Below, piece by piece: positions 37,707-50,340 of a stretch of 64,000 bases of DNA; positions within the stretch are counted from its first letter, which is position 1; every line of letters starts with the position of its first letter. The position numbers were made by a program, and so were the translations under genes. The stretch covers positions 1 to 64,000 of the forward strand of contig JH720307.1 in assembly GCA_000231825.2 (NCBI GenBank), written 5' to 3'. The notes under the pieces are model-generated. The model saw only the letters and a program-made list of their open reading frames with translations. It did no database searches and was not told the DNA's origin. This DNA comes from Tetrahymena elliotti 4EA (lineage: Eukaryota; Ciliophora; Oligohymenophorea; Hymenostomatida; Tetrahymenidae).

Positions 37707-40700
37707 ATGGACGACAGCAGCAAAGGCGTTGATTTTGATGTAGAATAATCTTTCCTAATCAGAATAGGAAAAAATATTTAGAATACTATTTATAATATTA
37801 TGTATGAGATTCTAAATATTGGTGAAAAGATTTCATTTCCGTTGCGTACATTATTGATACTAGTTGAAACAATATAAGTTCTGAACTTTTAGTTCTCTCC
37901 AATATTAGAGTCAATGTGGAAAAATAGCAGTGTGACTTCCAAAGTTGCAAAGATAATTCGTAAAATACTTCAATTAAATATTATTCTTAAGAGCTAATCA
38001 ATATAAATAATTTTATTTAATTCTACTTATAACAACCAATCATTTTTAATTAGAAAATTTAATTAAAACAAGGCTTTACGAGTATATATCCAAATTTAAT
38101 TGATGCTAATTTCTAGAGTTATGAGGTAGCTATTTATATTGCATCTTGCCTCATGCTATTCTGCATTATATAAATATGCTTGATAGTATTTTCATTAGAG
38201 AGAAAAAAAGGTATTTTTCAGTGGCCTGTTTAGATCTTGAAGTTTATGACAGAGTTACTTTCAAATATTTTGTATTTGCCTCTATTTTAGCTATTTTTAA
38301 GTGTATTCTAGTGTAAATCACTACCAGGATCTACTTCTTTATACATGGAATACTTTCCCAACCAGTAATGCTTTACTGGCTCTCACATTACTTTAGCTTT
38401 TTTAGGATCATTTTTTGCAATATTTGTATTTTTATATTCTGGAATTAGTTCACTTCTTTACTTTGATTGCAGAATGAATTCACAAGACTGTAACTCAAAA
38501 TTAACTTCAAGAGGAGAATTTGCCTTTTTTTTATATAAAACTTTCCTTGTTATTTTAACTACATTTCTTGATGATGACCATTACAAAATTCTTATAATTA
38601 CTCTAATAACCTTAGGATCATTTCTATTATTTGAGTACTACAATTTGAATCTTAACCACAGTCACTATTGGATATCTAAAATAGTATCTGCTCAGCATAT
38701 TGTTAATACATGGACCAGCTTAATGTTGATTTTAGCATACATATCTCAGTACTAGAAATTTGACTAAAGCATCAACATATGGCTATTAGCCCTGCCTTTC
38801 TTAGTAGGTATTTCTATAATGAGAAGAGAATATAGAATAGATATTCTCCTTACTAATACCAATATCTATGATGTTTTAAGCTAGCCATTAACTGAGCTCC
38901 CATATATTACAAAGCTCCTCTCATTTTATTACACTGACAAATGCATTTAAATCCTTTTAGATGGATTTTTAGATTATCACAGTTGGTTATGCAATAAAGA
39001 AGAATGTGCCTCCAAAAGAAAAGTATGAAAACAAATTCTATTCCTAACATTAAATAAAATCAAGATTAATTAATTTCTCCAAGTATTTTCCTGAAAATTC
39101 TTTTATAATATGAAAATTAATATTTTTCAAAGTTTCAGAAATTATTTTTTAAAATAATAATATTTAAAATCTAACAAAAATCACTTAAGTATTCAATCAT
39201 ATTTTTTTTAATTAGATTGTAAAGACTACAAAATTTTCGAAAGAAATGAGGTAATAAGGAGAGTGTGAAAAGATGATAAGATTGATACTTGCTATTAAGG
39301 GAATGTATTACTATGCTCTGCAAAGATTTCCCAATAACACATATTTAAGAATAATGTATTCTTTGTTTCTACTTGATAAAATGCTCTCAAAATAATAGGC
39401 TATGTAGGAATTGTTAAATACAGAACTTGAAGGTCCAGCTTTTGATGAATAATTTGTTATTTTTAGATACAAGAAAATTATTGAAAATGAGTTAAAAGTT
39501 TCTTCGACTCAGTCAAGCATAATTTAAAAGAATAAAAAAGAAGGAAACTCTGAAATGGTGAATGAATTATCAATATAAAATCACTAAGATGCATGCAGAT
39601 AAAGTATAGAAAAAAGTGCAAACTTGCATGTTGAGTTTTGGTCTTAACTTTCTGAAGATTAGCCTGATCTTGGAAAGCTATCCGAAATTGGGTTTAAGAT
39701 TAATATTATCAACTAATAAGCAGATGAACTATGGAACAAAGTAATTAATTTCATTAAAATTAAGTTTAAATAACAGTAAAATAATCTATTTCTAAACTAT
39801 TTTAAATAGCTTTTACAGATTAGTTCTTACAATCCATAATTAATGAGATTATATTCAAAATATAAATTGGAAATCCTAAATGATAGAGAAGGTGGATACA
39901 AGATAATTAGTGATTTAAATAAAACAAATAATCAGAGCTCTAAATAGTAGGGATATATTGATTTAACTTCAGACCCAAAACCCACAATTGTAAGTACTTT
40001 TTTAAAAATCGTAAAAACATATAAATCTTCATTTAATCTAAGGTTATTTCTGCTGAAGATGATCAGTTTGGAATTATAACTAATGCTAATTTGGCTGCAG
40101 CAGGAGCACTTGGTTATCATAAAGTGGAAATTATCAATAGGTATTTATCATTGTCAAATTAAAAATATTTTCAAAAATTATATACAATTTTTATTTAACC
40201 TTCATGAAATTGATTGAAGAAACAAGAAAGGGAAAAAAATCTAGAAATTTTTTAATCTTTCTTTGCTTTTTTTTGTGCTTTTAAACAACAATAAATAAAT
40301 TTTACTATTTTTTATGAAAAACATTTCATTAATTTCATTTATTTTTTATCTTAAAATTAGAAATATTAATGCTGTCATGCCTTATTTATATGCCCAACAC
40401 CATGATAAATTTATAGAGTCATATTTGCAAACTTTAGAAGCAAGATTATTAAATATGGACAGACTGGTACCTGCTAAATCAAAAAATGATTACATACTAA
40501 TGATAATTGCATACGTTAGACATGTTCCTTCTCTTATTCATGGAACTCAATTTATTGGATAATTTTAAATAAAAAATTAAAAAAAGAATTTAGGATTTTT
40601 ATTGATTAACTTAGAAGGAGAGATTTTAAATGTTAATCCATAATGTATTTGCATATTGTAAATAGACCAAAAAAGGCTTGGTAAAAGGGTTACTAATATG

Positions 40701-43700
40701 AATAGCAGCATAGAAGGTTTCATATAAAATATCGAAAATTTCAAAGCAAAAAATGGAGCTCCTACAAAAATGAAGGAGTTTGGTAGAAATAACACAGAGT
40801 TTGGTGCTATTGTATAGGTAAACACTACTTTATTTATAAAATATTAACTTTTAATGTTAAATTTAAGGTACAAGATGTTCAGTTAAAAATAGGACATGTT
40901 GGATATATTGTTTAGATTGAAAGAATAAGCTAAAACAGTTAATTTAATAAAAATAGCATATTATCGACCAAAAGAGAAGGTAAATCCTAAATACCTTATC
41001 ATATGCAATTTAAAATTGATCCAAATTTAAATATGTATTATGCTGAGTTTTAACATGGAATGCAATCATAAATAAAAGATAATGCGGAAGAGAGAAGCAT
41101 TATATTTAATTCTAATCTGGTAGCAGAAAGTTACAGAACTGAGCACATTAGCGTAATAGCAGATCAGCTTTCAAAAACATTTAATAAAACGAATAATGAT
41201 ACTAATAATTTTATTCATACAACTGAAAGAGGGAAAGCAGAAAAATAAGAAATGGAAGTTTAGGAGGTTAAGGATTATGCAAAAGGCATCAGATGTGTAA
41301 GACTGATAGGTAATAAAATGATAGACATAGAAGACTTAAAAATGCAAGAAGAGGAATAAGAAGAAGAACTAAAAGAGGAAAATGAATATGTGCAAAACAT
41401 TGTCCATTGTAAGAATAATTAACTAATGAATTAATTTTTTAATTTTGAAATAAGCTTGAATTTAACAAAATTCTTGTACATTACCTTACTTTTATCAAAT
41501 AGCATAAAAATTTTTTTATTGGTAATTAAATTTTTTTTTTGAGTAAAAATGGACAAATTATATTTTAATTCAGTAAATCATAATCTTTTAAAATGATTCA
41601 ATTGTTCAAGTTGTTTCTTTACCAATCAAACTAATTCTTTGGTCTAGTGTTATTAAAAAAAATTACATTAAAGCTTCAAAGTAGTATAGAAAGAAATATC
41701 ATTCATATTTCATATGTCCCACTAAATAAAGTGGATAGATAATTCAGAGTATTTTGGAAAATAATGAAGTAATAATTTAATAGTATTTTTATAGAAGTTT
41801 TGGATAAGTTTTTGAAATATTTTTCAATATTTAATTCATAAAATCATTTAAATTTTAATGCTAGAAAAAGATGAAGATAATAATGACGATGACAGAAGTA
41901 ACATAGGCAATATCTTTAAAAAAAGAGATAGATTTATTAAATTCATTAATGACACATAGTTTTTAAGGTCATAAGGATTGAGGTTTATGTAGTACTATTC
42001 TTTTGCTTTTATTTTAATTGCTTCTGGTTTGTGTTTGTTGACTTTCTTCATTGTTTCAAATGAATTGCAAGAAGCTAAGCAGCGTTATTAGTTTCTGGCT
42101 TAATCAAATTAGCTTACTGCAGACGGATAAATTATTCTTTCCAAAATTCAGTAACTATATTTCCTCAATAAAGTAAACCTTTTAAAATTCAATCAAAAAA
42201 TTGATATAGAAGTATTTCTAAAATATTTTTTAAATTATAAAGGACATTATAAATCCAACTGACAGTGATAAGTATGAGGTGTAATAAAGAGAAGATATTT
42301 AAACATACTAAAATGATCTTTAATCATTGTAGATTTCTTTAGAAAGTAACACACTAAATATGCTTTAAGGTCATCATGAGTTATTAAATGATGCTGTTGT
42401 TAAACTAACAAATTTATTGGCTGGTTAAGTGTCTTACACAGATCATACAATTAGCGATGCCACCAGATAGATAATTTCCGCATCTAATTTTGTCTAAAAT
42501 ATGGTAAAATTAAATCAAGAAATTAAACAGGTAAAGGGAAAACAGAATCTGAATTTTTTTTTTTAAATTATAGACTTTAAGTTTATTCGTACCAACTCAG
42601 AGTTAATTTTACTTTTTAGAGAGCAACTTGCTAAATGATTACAATATTCAATTAAATAATGTGACTAATTATTATGTTTTAGAGCTATAGAATTGGGTTA
42701 ATGAGAAAGAAGTAGTAATCTATATTTAGTTAGTTATCATTGGGTTGTTTACCTTACTTTCAATAATATTGATTTTCCCATTTTATAATATGATGATATT
42801 ATCCCAAAAATAAGTGCTTCAAGTATTTCTTGATATTCCACTTTCTAAGGTGAAAAAGCTTTATATTTAATGTGAAACCTTTTTAACTCAGCTTTAATCT
42901 GGCAATGATGATGAACTGTAAACTGAAATTTCCGATCAGGTAAAAAAGTTTAATATTTATTGTTCATAAGAAAAATAAAATTAAAATATTTCTTAAAATG
43001 GATGGTTATTTTTTCTAAAACAATTGTTGAGAAAGAAAAACTGAAATGAAAATAACTTGAAAACAAGCAATAACAAATAATTTAGATATCATTAAATTTT
43101 GATAAAAATAGGTTGACGTAGACGACGACCACTAACTTTTACTTAATAGGAAAGGAAATAAAGTAAGAATTATATGAATTTTATTCACATTTGATTATGA
43201 CTATATTAAAACTTTTATTACTTCTAATAATAGCCAAGAAAAATTAAAATAAATCTAAGAAACTAAAAGAGTGCATTTTTACCTCTGTTGATCACTTTAG
43301 CAGGCCTATGGGGATACTACATTTTAGTTTATTTCTTAACAGTTTCTTTTTCTGATAATCTTTCTTAGTTTGTTTAAGAATTTAATTCAACTTCCACTTT
43401 AGAAAATTTCTTTGGCTTTTCTACAAATAATTTAAAATAATTACTAATTGATAATACTTTTCCAATTAGAAACATAGATTCTGCTCAACAAGTCATGCTA
43501 AACATCAACGAAATGTACAACATAAATAGCGTAATATAATAGGAACACTCTAAAAATTTGGAAAGCCATGATTCATCTTACAACTATGATTATTCTTAAG
43601 TTTGGATGAGCAACTGTTGCTCTATTCTGACTGACCAAAAAAAAGTTTCAGAATAAGTAATTTTTGATTTTAAGAATAGAAAATTTACAATTAAAATAAC

Positions 43701-44492
43701 CCCAGTTTACATGAAATTGAAAGAAAAAAACAATTGCTGATTTAAAAGGATGAATGAAAACGAATTTTAATTTACAAAAAAAAGGTTTCTTATTTTCATT
43801 AATTTTTCAGTAATTCTTTAGGAGTGATTCTATCAGTACAAATATTTTTTAAAAAAAAAACCAATGTAATCTAAAAATTTAAAAACTTAATAGTATAACA
43901 AAATTTTTATCTAAAATTTACACTTTTTTAATTAATCGCATAGGATTGTGCAGATTTCCTTTTTGGGAGTGTAACTTAAGGTATGGCAATTGTGATTCCC
44001 AGATATATAGAAATTTATAGGAATATCAAATCACAGTATGATCAAATTCTCAAACAATACTAGGGAGATGATTAGAGGAATTAACTTAACTAATTGATTA
44101 ATTCCACTGACCTGAATCAAGTCTTTACCATACAAGACACTTACATCAAAAATTTATTTAGGTAAATTTTTTCTTTAATTCAAGTATAAAATAATTCATG
44201 ATTCATTTTTTCTATCAAAAGATATCTATGTTAGAGCTTTATATCAAGTATTTCAAAATAAAATGATGATTAACTAAATCTAAGGATAACTCTTCTCATT
44301 ATAAGCGTGGGTGCCCTCGCATTTATATATTTATTTATTTGGACTCCTATCCTAAGTAACTTAAATAAAAACATAGAAAAAGTTAGGTCCATGATTTTAA
44401 TGATCCCGCTAGATATTTGTGAAAGTGTGAAATCAATAAGAAGTCTGCTTTCGAAATACATGAATAGCAGTATTGAAGACAAACCTAATTGA
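37707..44492 (+). CDS. PAS-containing polytopic membrane protein (TmcB-like ciliate family), 12 exons
   Basis: Exons: 37707-39022, 39216-39989, 40043-40140, 40361-40817, 40868-41408, 41865-42172, 42243-42530, 42574-42939, 43112-43162, 43270-43656, 43944-44161 and 44222-44492. Introns run from 43 to 456 nt, all GT...AG and in phase, giving about 1,690 residues. The N-terminal part is multi-pass (LRTLLILVETIQVLNFQFS begins the first helix), ending in LDYHSWLCNKEECASKRK. A PAS-like domain spans exons 3-4 (DDQFGIITNANLAAAGALGY, then PYLYAQHHDKFIESYLQTLE). An acidic run and further membrane segments form the C-terminal half. This order is that of the large TmcB-like/PAS membrane-protein family of ciliates, known by sequence but of unclear role, possibly channel or receptor-like. 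Exon 1 changes frame at 37920-37923: one extra A in the A-run would restore it. Confidence 0.85.
37916..37930 (+). other. Apparent one-base deletion or 14-nt intron in PAS gene
   Basis: In exon 1 the frame that starts at the ATG meets TGA at 37932-37934, while the frame one base back (-1) continues through the rest of the exon. The switch lies at the A-run of 37920-37923, where a fifth A would make the protein continuous with family-like sequence on both sides. An alternative is removal of the 14-nt GTGGAAAATAGCAG as an intron, which also restores phase. Confidence 0.6.
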
Positions 44493-46503
44493 ATCAAATG
44501 ATTTAAAAAATAACAATCTATTATCACAATTTTATTTAGTATTTTTTAATTTTTTGCTTCATAAATGCTTCATTTAATTTATATGTAAGTATGACTTTTA
44601 TAATACTTGATTATTATTATTATTTATGGTCTTTTTAATCAAAAAAAAGTATGTACTTCTGATAGACGAATCTTACTAATTAATACTATTTAGTTACATA
44701 TAAACAATAATTCAAATATTATTTGATAAAAATGTACTTTACTTCCTAAATAAATTGAGCCATTTCAAAATAATTAATTTTGATAGTTTTTATAGGTGCC
44801 TTCTTTAGAAAACAAATTAAAACAACAAATTTTACATTCCTTGAAGATTTTCCCTCAATCTAAATAGGTTTTTTTAACTATAATTTGATATTGATTGTCA
44901 AATTTATTTCATATGAAATTACTCACTCTTTCAAAAATATTTTTAAAACAAACAAATGCTCAACCAAAATGTAAAATAATACAAAATTTTATCCATTGGT
45001 TCAGTAGATATTGGATAAATTTGAGTGTTCAAAGTAGCATAAGAATTAATTTTTTCTATCTCATTACCATGAAATAGATAATAAAATTTATTAATTAGAT
45101 TCTATTTTCATAATTTTATAATTTTATCATCACTTTTGATTATCAAATTTAATATGCGAATGTCTAATTTTTTACAGAAACGAATTACCTATTTGAAACC
45201 TTTTTTTTTGCATATTCAAACATATCTTTTAAAAAAAGCAGAATGTTTAAGCATATTTATTAGTTTTTTCTTTTTATTAAACATTAAATTCACATTTTGC
45301 TTTATTGTTACGTAATTTTTAATATGTTTTTGTTCTTTAGTGTTAATGATAATAAATTTTAATAGGCTGTGCAATCAAATTTGAATATTTTATCTGATTT
45401 TTCTGAAAGAAGAATTAAGGAGCAAATATTCCTATTTTAAATAAAAAGGTGAGATACAAAAACAATCTAAAAAAAATATTTTAAAAGCATTTTTCCAAAA
45501 ATAACTGAGCATTCGAACATTTCATGATTTTTAAATCATCAAAATTTTTTCCATTCTTATCCTTTAATATGTATTTATATTTTCTGCTTACAAAAAAAAA
45601 TAATAAGCTCGCATTTTTAATTAAGCTCTTTCAAATTAGAGATAGAATTTCAAAATGCAAAAAAGTATTTAGTGAAAAAAATTTGCCTACAGCATGTTAT
45701 GTAGTAATCATTTATAACTTAAAAATTATTGTATAATATTTGGTGCTCTATTTGCTAAAAAACAACCAGCGTTGCAAAGATCAAGCTTATTTTCTATATT
45801 TTTTGAAAAAAAGTTAATAAAAAGCACATATCATGTGTAATTTAAATATGCAAAAAAAAATCTTATCTAAATTTTTCATAAACTTACAGTTTTATTGCTT
45901 TTTTTTTCGACTGACAATTATTAATTTATAGTAAATAAAGAAAATTATTAACAATAATTAGTTCATCTTTGATATGACTCAATCACAAATAAATAGTAGA
46001 TAAAGTTAGCTTAATATTATGAAAAAGAAAAATAAAGTAATTATGAACTATCTAAATGATATTAACCAGTGGAAATAACATTTTATTAGTTTTAAATAAA
46101 TACCTTCTTAACTTAGAGTGATAGTTTGCATTTTAATTGCAAAAATATTTGATTCTATTAAAGTTTATATTGCTAATTTGTTCTTGTTTTCACAATTCTA
46201 ATATTTTCTTTTTGTGCCAATTTTTGTGGTTATCAAAAAGCATTTGTAAAATATTGATAATATTTGTATCTATATTTAAGAAATTATTACTTAAGAAAAA
46301 AAAATAATTACATAGATTAAAGGTAAGATAAACAATTTTTAAATATTCAAGAAAGCTTAATTTTAAAATAATAATTTTATGAGAAATACTTTTTTCCTTT
46401 AGAAATTTATTTTGCTTCTTATGAGAAAAAATGTAGTTTGAAATATGTAAACATTGAATTTTTTTGTTCATAAATTAAATGACAAAAAAGCTTAAATTTA
46501 TAA
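44493..46503. other. Intergenic, no gene supported
   Basis: About 2 kb after the PAS gene. Several short frames occur, including a minus-strand one at 46190-46471 without any TAA/TAG codon, but none has recognisable protein character and all fit chance length. Confidence 0.45.
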
Positions 46504-46770
46504 ATGGACGAACGTTAATTTAAGCAAGCGCATTCTAATTCTAGTAATAAGAATCGATCAATGAGTCTGATATTATATATATAATTAGTAACCAAAAAAT
46601 AAGTTTATTAATACGGTTAAATTTACATATTTATTTAATTTATTGCGTTTCCGTTAAAGTAAAAAACCCATTCATTACCATTCAATCGTATTTATGGTAA
46701 TTTATAAATTGGATTTCATCTGATATTAATAAAGGTTTTTAAAAACTCAAAAAAAAATTAAATCAAATGA
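46504..46770 (+). CDS. Possible 88-aa small protein
   Basis: An 88-codon frame beginning with a polar, plausible N-terminus (MDERQFKQAHSNSSNKNRSM) and continuing hydrophobic. The change in character after residue 21 suggests that, if real, only a first exon is coding before an intron. No family is recognised. Confidence 0.25.
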
Positions 46771-46818
46771 ATAAATGAATGAATGAGATAGTTTACACTC
46801 AATCTTTTTCTATTTCTC

Positions 46819-46960
46819 AATTAAGGGATAAATTTATGTTTTCGCAAAAAATTTTGTTATAGTATTTAATTAAAATTACACGAAGAAGTATTTTATTAGT
46901 GTTTACTATCTTCATCTCAACAAATCTTCTAGTAAGTAGAAATAAATTTATCCCTTAATT
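46819..46960. repeat. Inverted repeat, 18-bp perfect arms
   Basis: The segment aattaagggataaattta at 46819-46836 recurs as its reverse complement at 46943-46960, leaving a 106-bp loop. It is too short for a recognisable transposon end and no target duplication or transposase frame is seen. It could be the footprint of a small foldback element. Confidence 0.7.
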
Positions 46961-47553
46961 ATAGGTGTAATAAAAATTATATTTATCCTTGATATAATTA
47001 AATCCCGTTCTAGAGTATCTTATCTTTTATTTATTGGTTCATTAGAAACCTGATTTTAAACAGTAATTCATAGAAATTAGTTTAATTAACAAAATTTATT
47101 CAGAGATAGATAATTTATATTGATGAATCAGTGAATGAATAGGATGTGAAAATTTCAATAAAATTTCTTGACTTTTCTCATTTTTAATAAAAGGATAAAG
47201 CAAATTTGAATAAATTTATAAAATTTATTCTAACTTCTTGGCACATAATGATTTTTCATATCTCCTAGTAATAATAAAAGAACATAACATTAGCAAATGA
47301 TCAGTCTAACTAATTTCTATTAAATTGTATCTAATCAAAAAAGAAAGTAAGAATAGAAAAATAAGTTGTAAATGATTAATTGCAGGAGAGGAAAGAAATA
47401 ATTACTAGAAAGGAGAAATTTATAATACTTAGACTGATGAGATTTTGATTAATAAAAAGAGGGGGATTGTTGTTGCTATTTAAGAAAAGATTTAAAAAGA
47501 AATATTTGAAGCAATATACTTTCACAAAATTTTGATTAAACTAAATGACTCAA

Positions 47554-47574
47554 TCTATCTATCTATCAATCAAT
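47554..47574. repeat. ATCT/ATCA tetranucleotide microsatellite
   Basis: Tandem tcta/tcaa steps (tctatctatctatcaatcaa) form a short tetranucleotide microsatellite in intergenic DNA. Confidence 0.75.
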
Positions 47575-47974
47575 TAAATTATTTATTTATGTATCTATCT
47601 CACTATTGATTTCTCTTAATGAATGCTTCTATGATTACAAAAATTTTTCTTTATAAGTCTATTTGAAAAGAATTACATTAAAAATTATGGACAGTGATTA
47701 AAAAAACAAAAAAATTGCGAAGAATTCTTTCTGAGTAAGTTTTATTCTACTCTAAAAATTAAGCTCCCACTATGCATAGATACACTATAAAATAAAATCC
47801 TATGTCTATTTCAGTGCTTTTATGATTGGATCTATTGATGAATATTATTTAAAAAAATCAATCTAACCTTTTCTTTGAATTTTAAATTGCTTGGTGTTTA
47901 TTATTTCACTCATAAATAATTGATATTACAGATCTGAAATTCTTAGCGCATATTAGCAATATTACTAATAACTA

Positions 47975-48010
47975 GCAAGCAAGCAAACAAACAAACAAAC
48001 TAACTAACTA
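47975..48010. repeat. AAGC/AAAC/TAAC tetranucleotide microsatellite
   Basis: Successive aagc, aaac and taac units form a roughly 35-bp tetranucleotide tract, with units that drift by single bases. Confidence 0.75.
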
Positions 48011-48707
48011 TTTTATCAAATATCAATAATTTAGATAAATAAATAAGTAGATTGATTGATATACTAATTAACATGCTGTATAATTCTTAATTTAAAAAAA
48101 TACTAACTTGAATTTTTCTATCAAGCTATCTGTGTACCAAACAATTATTATTTGCTTGTCTTTAATCTATCAATCTATTTATTATTTGCATGCTACAAAT
48201 ATTGGAAGAAAGCAATTAGTTAATAATATTAAAAAAATCAAAACAATTAATTTGCAAAAAAAAAGAAAAAGATAAGAAATATTGTAAAAAAAGCTATTGA
48301 ATATACTAAATTCTATCAATTGTATACATTAGTGATATTTTAGACATACAAATTCATCAACATAAGTTAATAAATAATTAACAAAAACAAATATCAAATC
48401 ATCAAATCGATTTAATACAGGATACGTCAATTTTTAGTTTTACAAAGGAGGAATATATTACAGAAATAAGAAACCACTATATACTCATTTATAACAAGTA
48501 GTAAAAACAAATAAGCAATTCTTTTATAACCTAAATAATCTAAATTTTATAAAATTGGCATCCCTTTCTTTAAGAAGTATTGACTATTTGAACCACCTTC
48601 CTTTAGCTAAGAAGGAAAAGTCTATACAAAAGCGCAGCAAAAAGATATCATCTGAATCATAATTTTACTCCCTTAAAGCAAAAAATTTAATATAATCTAT
48701 TGCAGCC

Positions 48708-48956
48708 ATGGAAGTAAGAGGTAGAGCTGGTACATTGTGCATGTCTTAATACGAACGCGAATAATTTTTAATGACTTCTGAGCTTGAAAGCTTGGCTATC
48801 GCTGATGAGTCACAAAATGGAGGTGATACTATTGATCATTTGCCTTAAATTCTTTAAAATGAGTTGAGAAATTCTAGTAAGTAACAAAACTAATAAAACA
48901 GTAAGATGATCAACTCCGGTACTGCAGATTCTAGCTAACAATCTAACTAAAATTGA
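48708..48956 (+). CDS. Small hypothetical protein, 82 aa
   Basis: ATG 48708 to TGA 48954-48956. The sequence is noticeably richer in G and C than its surroundings and reads as protein: EVRGRAGTLCMSQYERE, then an acidic helix (TSELESLAIADES) and a Gln/Asn/Ser-rich tail. The same frame is open for more than 100 codons upstream but without an ATG, so a 5' exon may have been missed. No family is recognised. Confidence 0.45.
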
Positions 48957-50340
48957 TCAATTAGTTTATAATTATTGAAATAAGCTAATTCAAAGAAAAA
49001 AAGAAACTTGAACATTTTGTAACTAGAGTATTAACTATCATCCATATTTTTAATCAAATTCCAAACTAAAAAACTACTCAACTATACTATATAAAGCCTT
49101 CCAAACCTAGATAAATTCTACAAAGCGCTAATAAATATATTGTGAAATAAAATATTTTAAAATATCTATAACCTGAATATCTGATAGAAATAAAAAAATA
49201 TCTTTCCTTTTAAAATTCAGCGAGATCGATCACTCACTTACTTTATATACCTTTAATAAACGCGTCGAGACTTCTCAAAATAATTAACAAAAAATAAATT
49301 TTTCAAGCAATTTTTAAAGTACCTGTTATCAAGTAATAAAAAAGAAATTAAAAAAACCAATCAACCAAAAATTAACTATATAGATTCCTCTATTATAACA
49401 TGCATGCATCAAAACAAATTCTTTAGCTCTAAATTTAATTTACTAGAGTATCTTGAATTTTCGATGCATCATGATGGTCTTTAAATTTCTATTCATTCAT
49501 TTAAATTACCAAATTAATTTTTTGATAAGTAATTTCTGCTGAAATTAAAATTATTTGATTCTTACTTACTATTAGCTTACCTTTCATAAATTAAAAACAT
49601 AGAATAAAGCAATTCTCTTCCTCTAAGAATTCCATCTTTTGCAATCAGTTAAAAAAGCGAAGGATATTTTTTTAATAATTAACAAAGAAACATCTCTTGA
49701 TGTTAAATTTTATCAAAAACATTTATCTCATTCAATTAAAATTTAATAAACAAACATACTATAATTAAATTTAAAATATATTAATTTATTGTATATATAT
49801 CTAATTTATCATCCATCTTTATTTTTTAACTTCCTCATTTAAATAATCTTCATTTATTCAAAAAGCTTTTACAAACTTTTTTAAACGAAAATAAAATAAC
49901 TAATACTAGTCTTTGTAAAATTTTGAGTTACTTACATATTGCTCATAAAATAGTAATCCAATTACTTGATAGCAATCAGAGTGCTTGAATTTAAAATTTT
50001 TGATAAAAAGGCTGAATGAAGATTCTGTTTTGTGCGATTAAAAAATTTATTAAATAATACTGATGGTCTGAATTTTTAAGAATTTATTTATACATTGGTT
50101 TATTGTTTCATTCATAGAAAATTTGAAATTAACTCAAGGTCATTTCTTAAAAAAGTACTATGACATGCATTTACCTATATCGATTGGTAAACAAAGAAAA
50201 GGTAAACAAAATAAAAATATTTTCTAAAGTATGAAATATTTGAGTATTTGTTAAAATTTATTTTGTGCAAAACTCAAATAAAAGTTTTCTTCTATCAAAG
50301 CATTTCATGATAAAAATTACAAATTTGAATAAATCTCTTT
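48957..50340. other. Intergenic, no gene supported
   Basis: About 1.4 kb of AT-rich sequence with short frames only. No RNA gene or repeat stands out. Confidence 0.45.

Larger units (their letters stand above)
46771..48707. other. Intergenic, microsatellite-rich
   Basis: About 1.9 kb carrying an inverted repeat and several tetranucleotide runs. No gene is recognised before the small frame at 48.7 kb. Confidence 0.5.

Noticed and set aside
45390..45480. Short exon-like plus-strand segment (DFSERRIKEQIF)
   Set aside because: Isolated, with no partner exon in phase nearby and no family match.
46190..46471. A 93-codon minus-strand frame without TAA/TAG
   Set aside because: Low-complexity Lys/Ile/Phe composition typical of AT-rich non-coding DNA and no recognisable motif.
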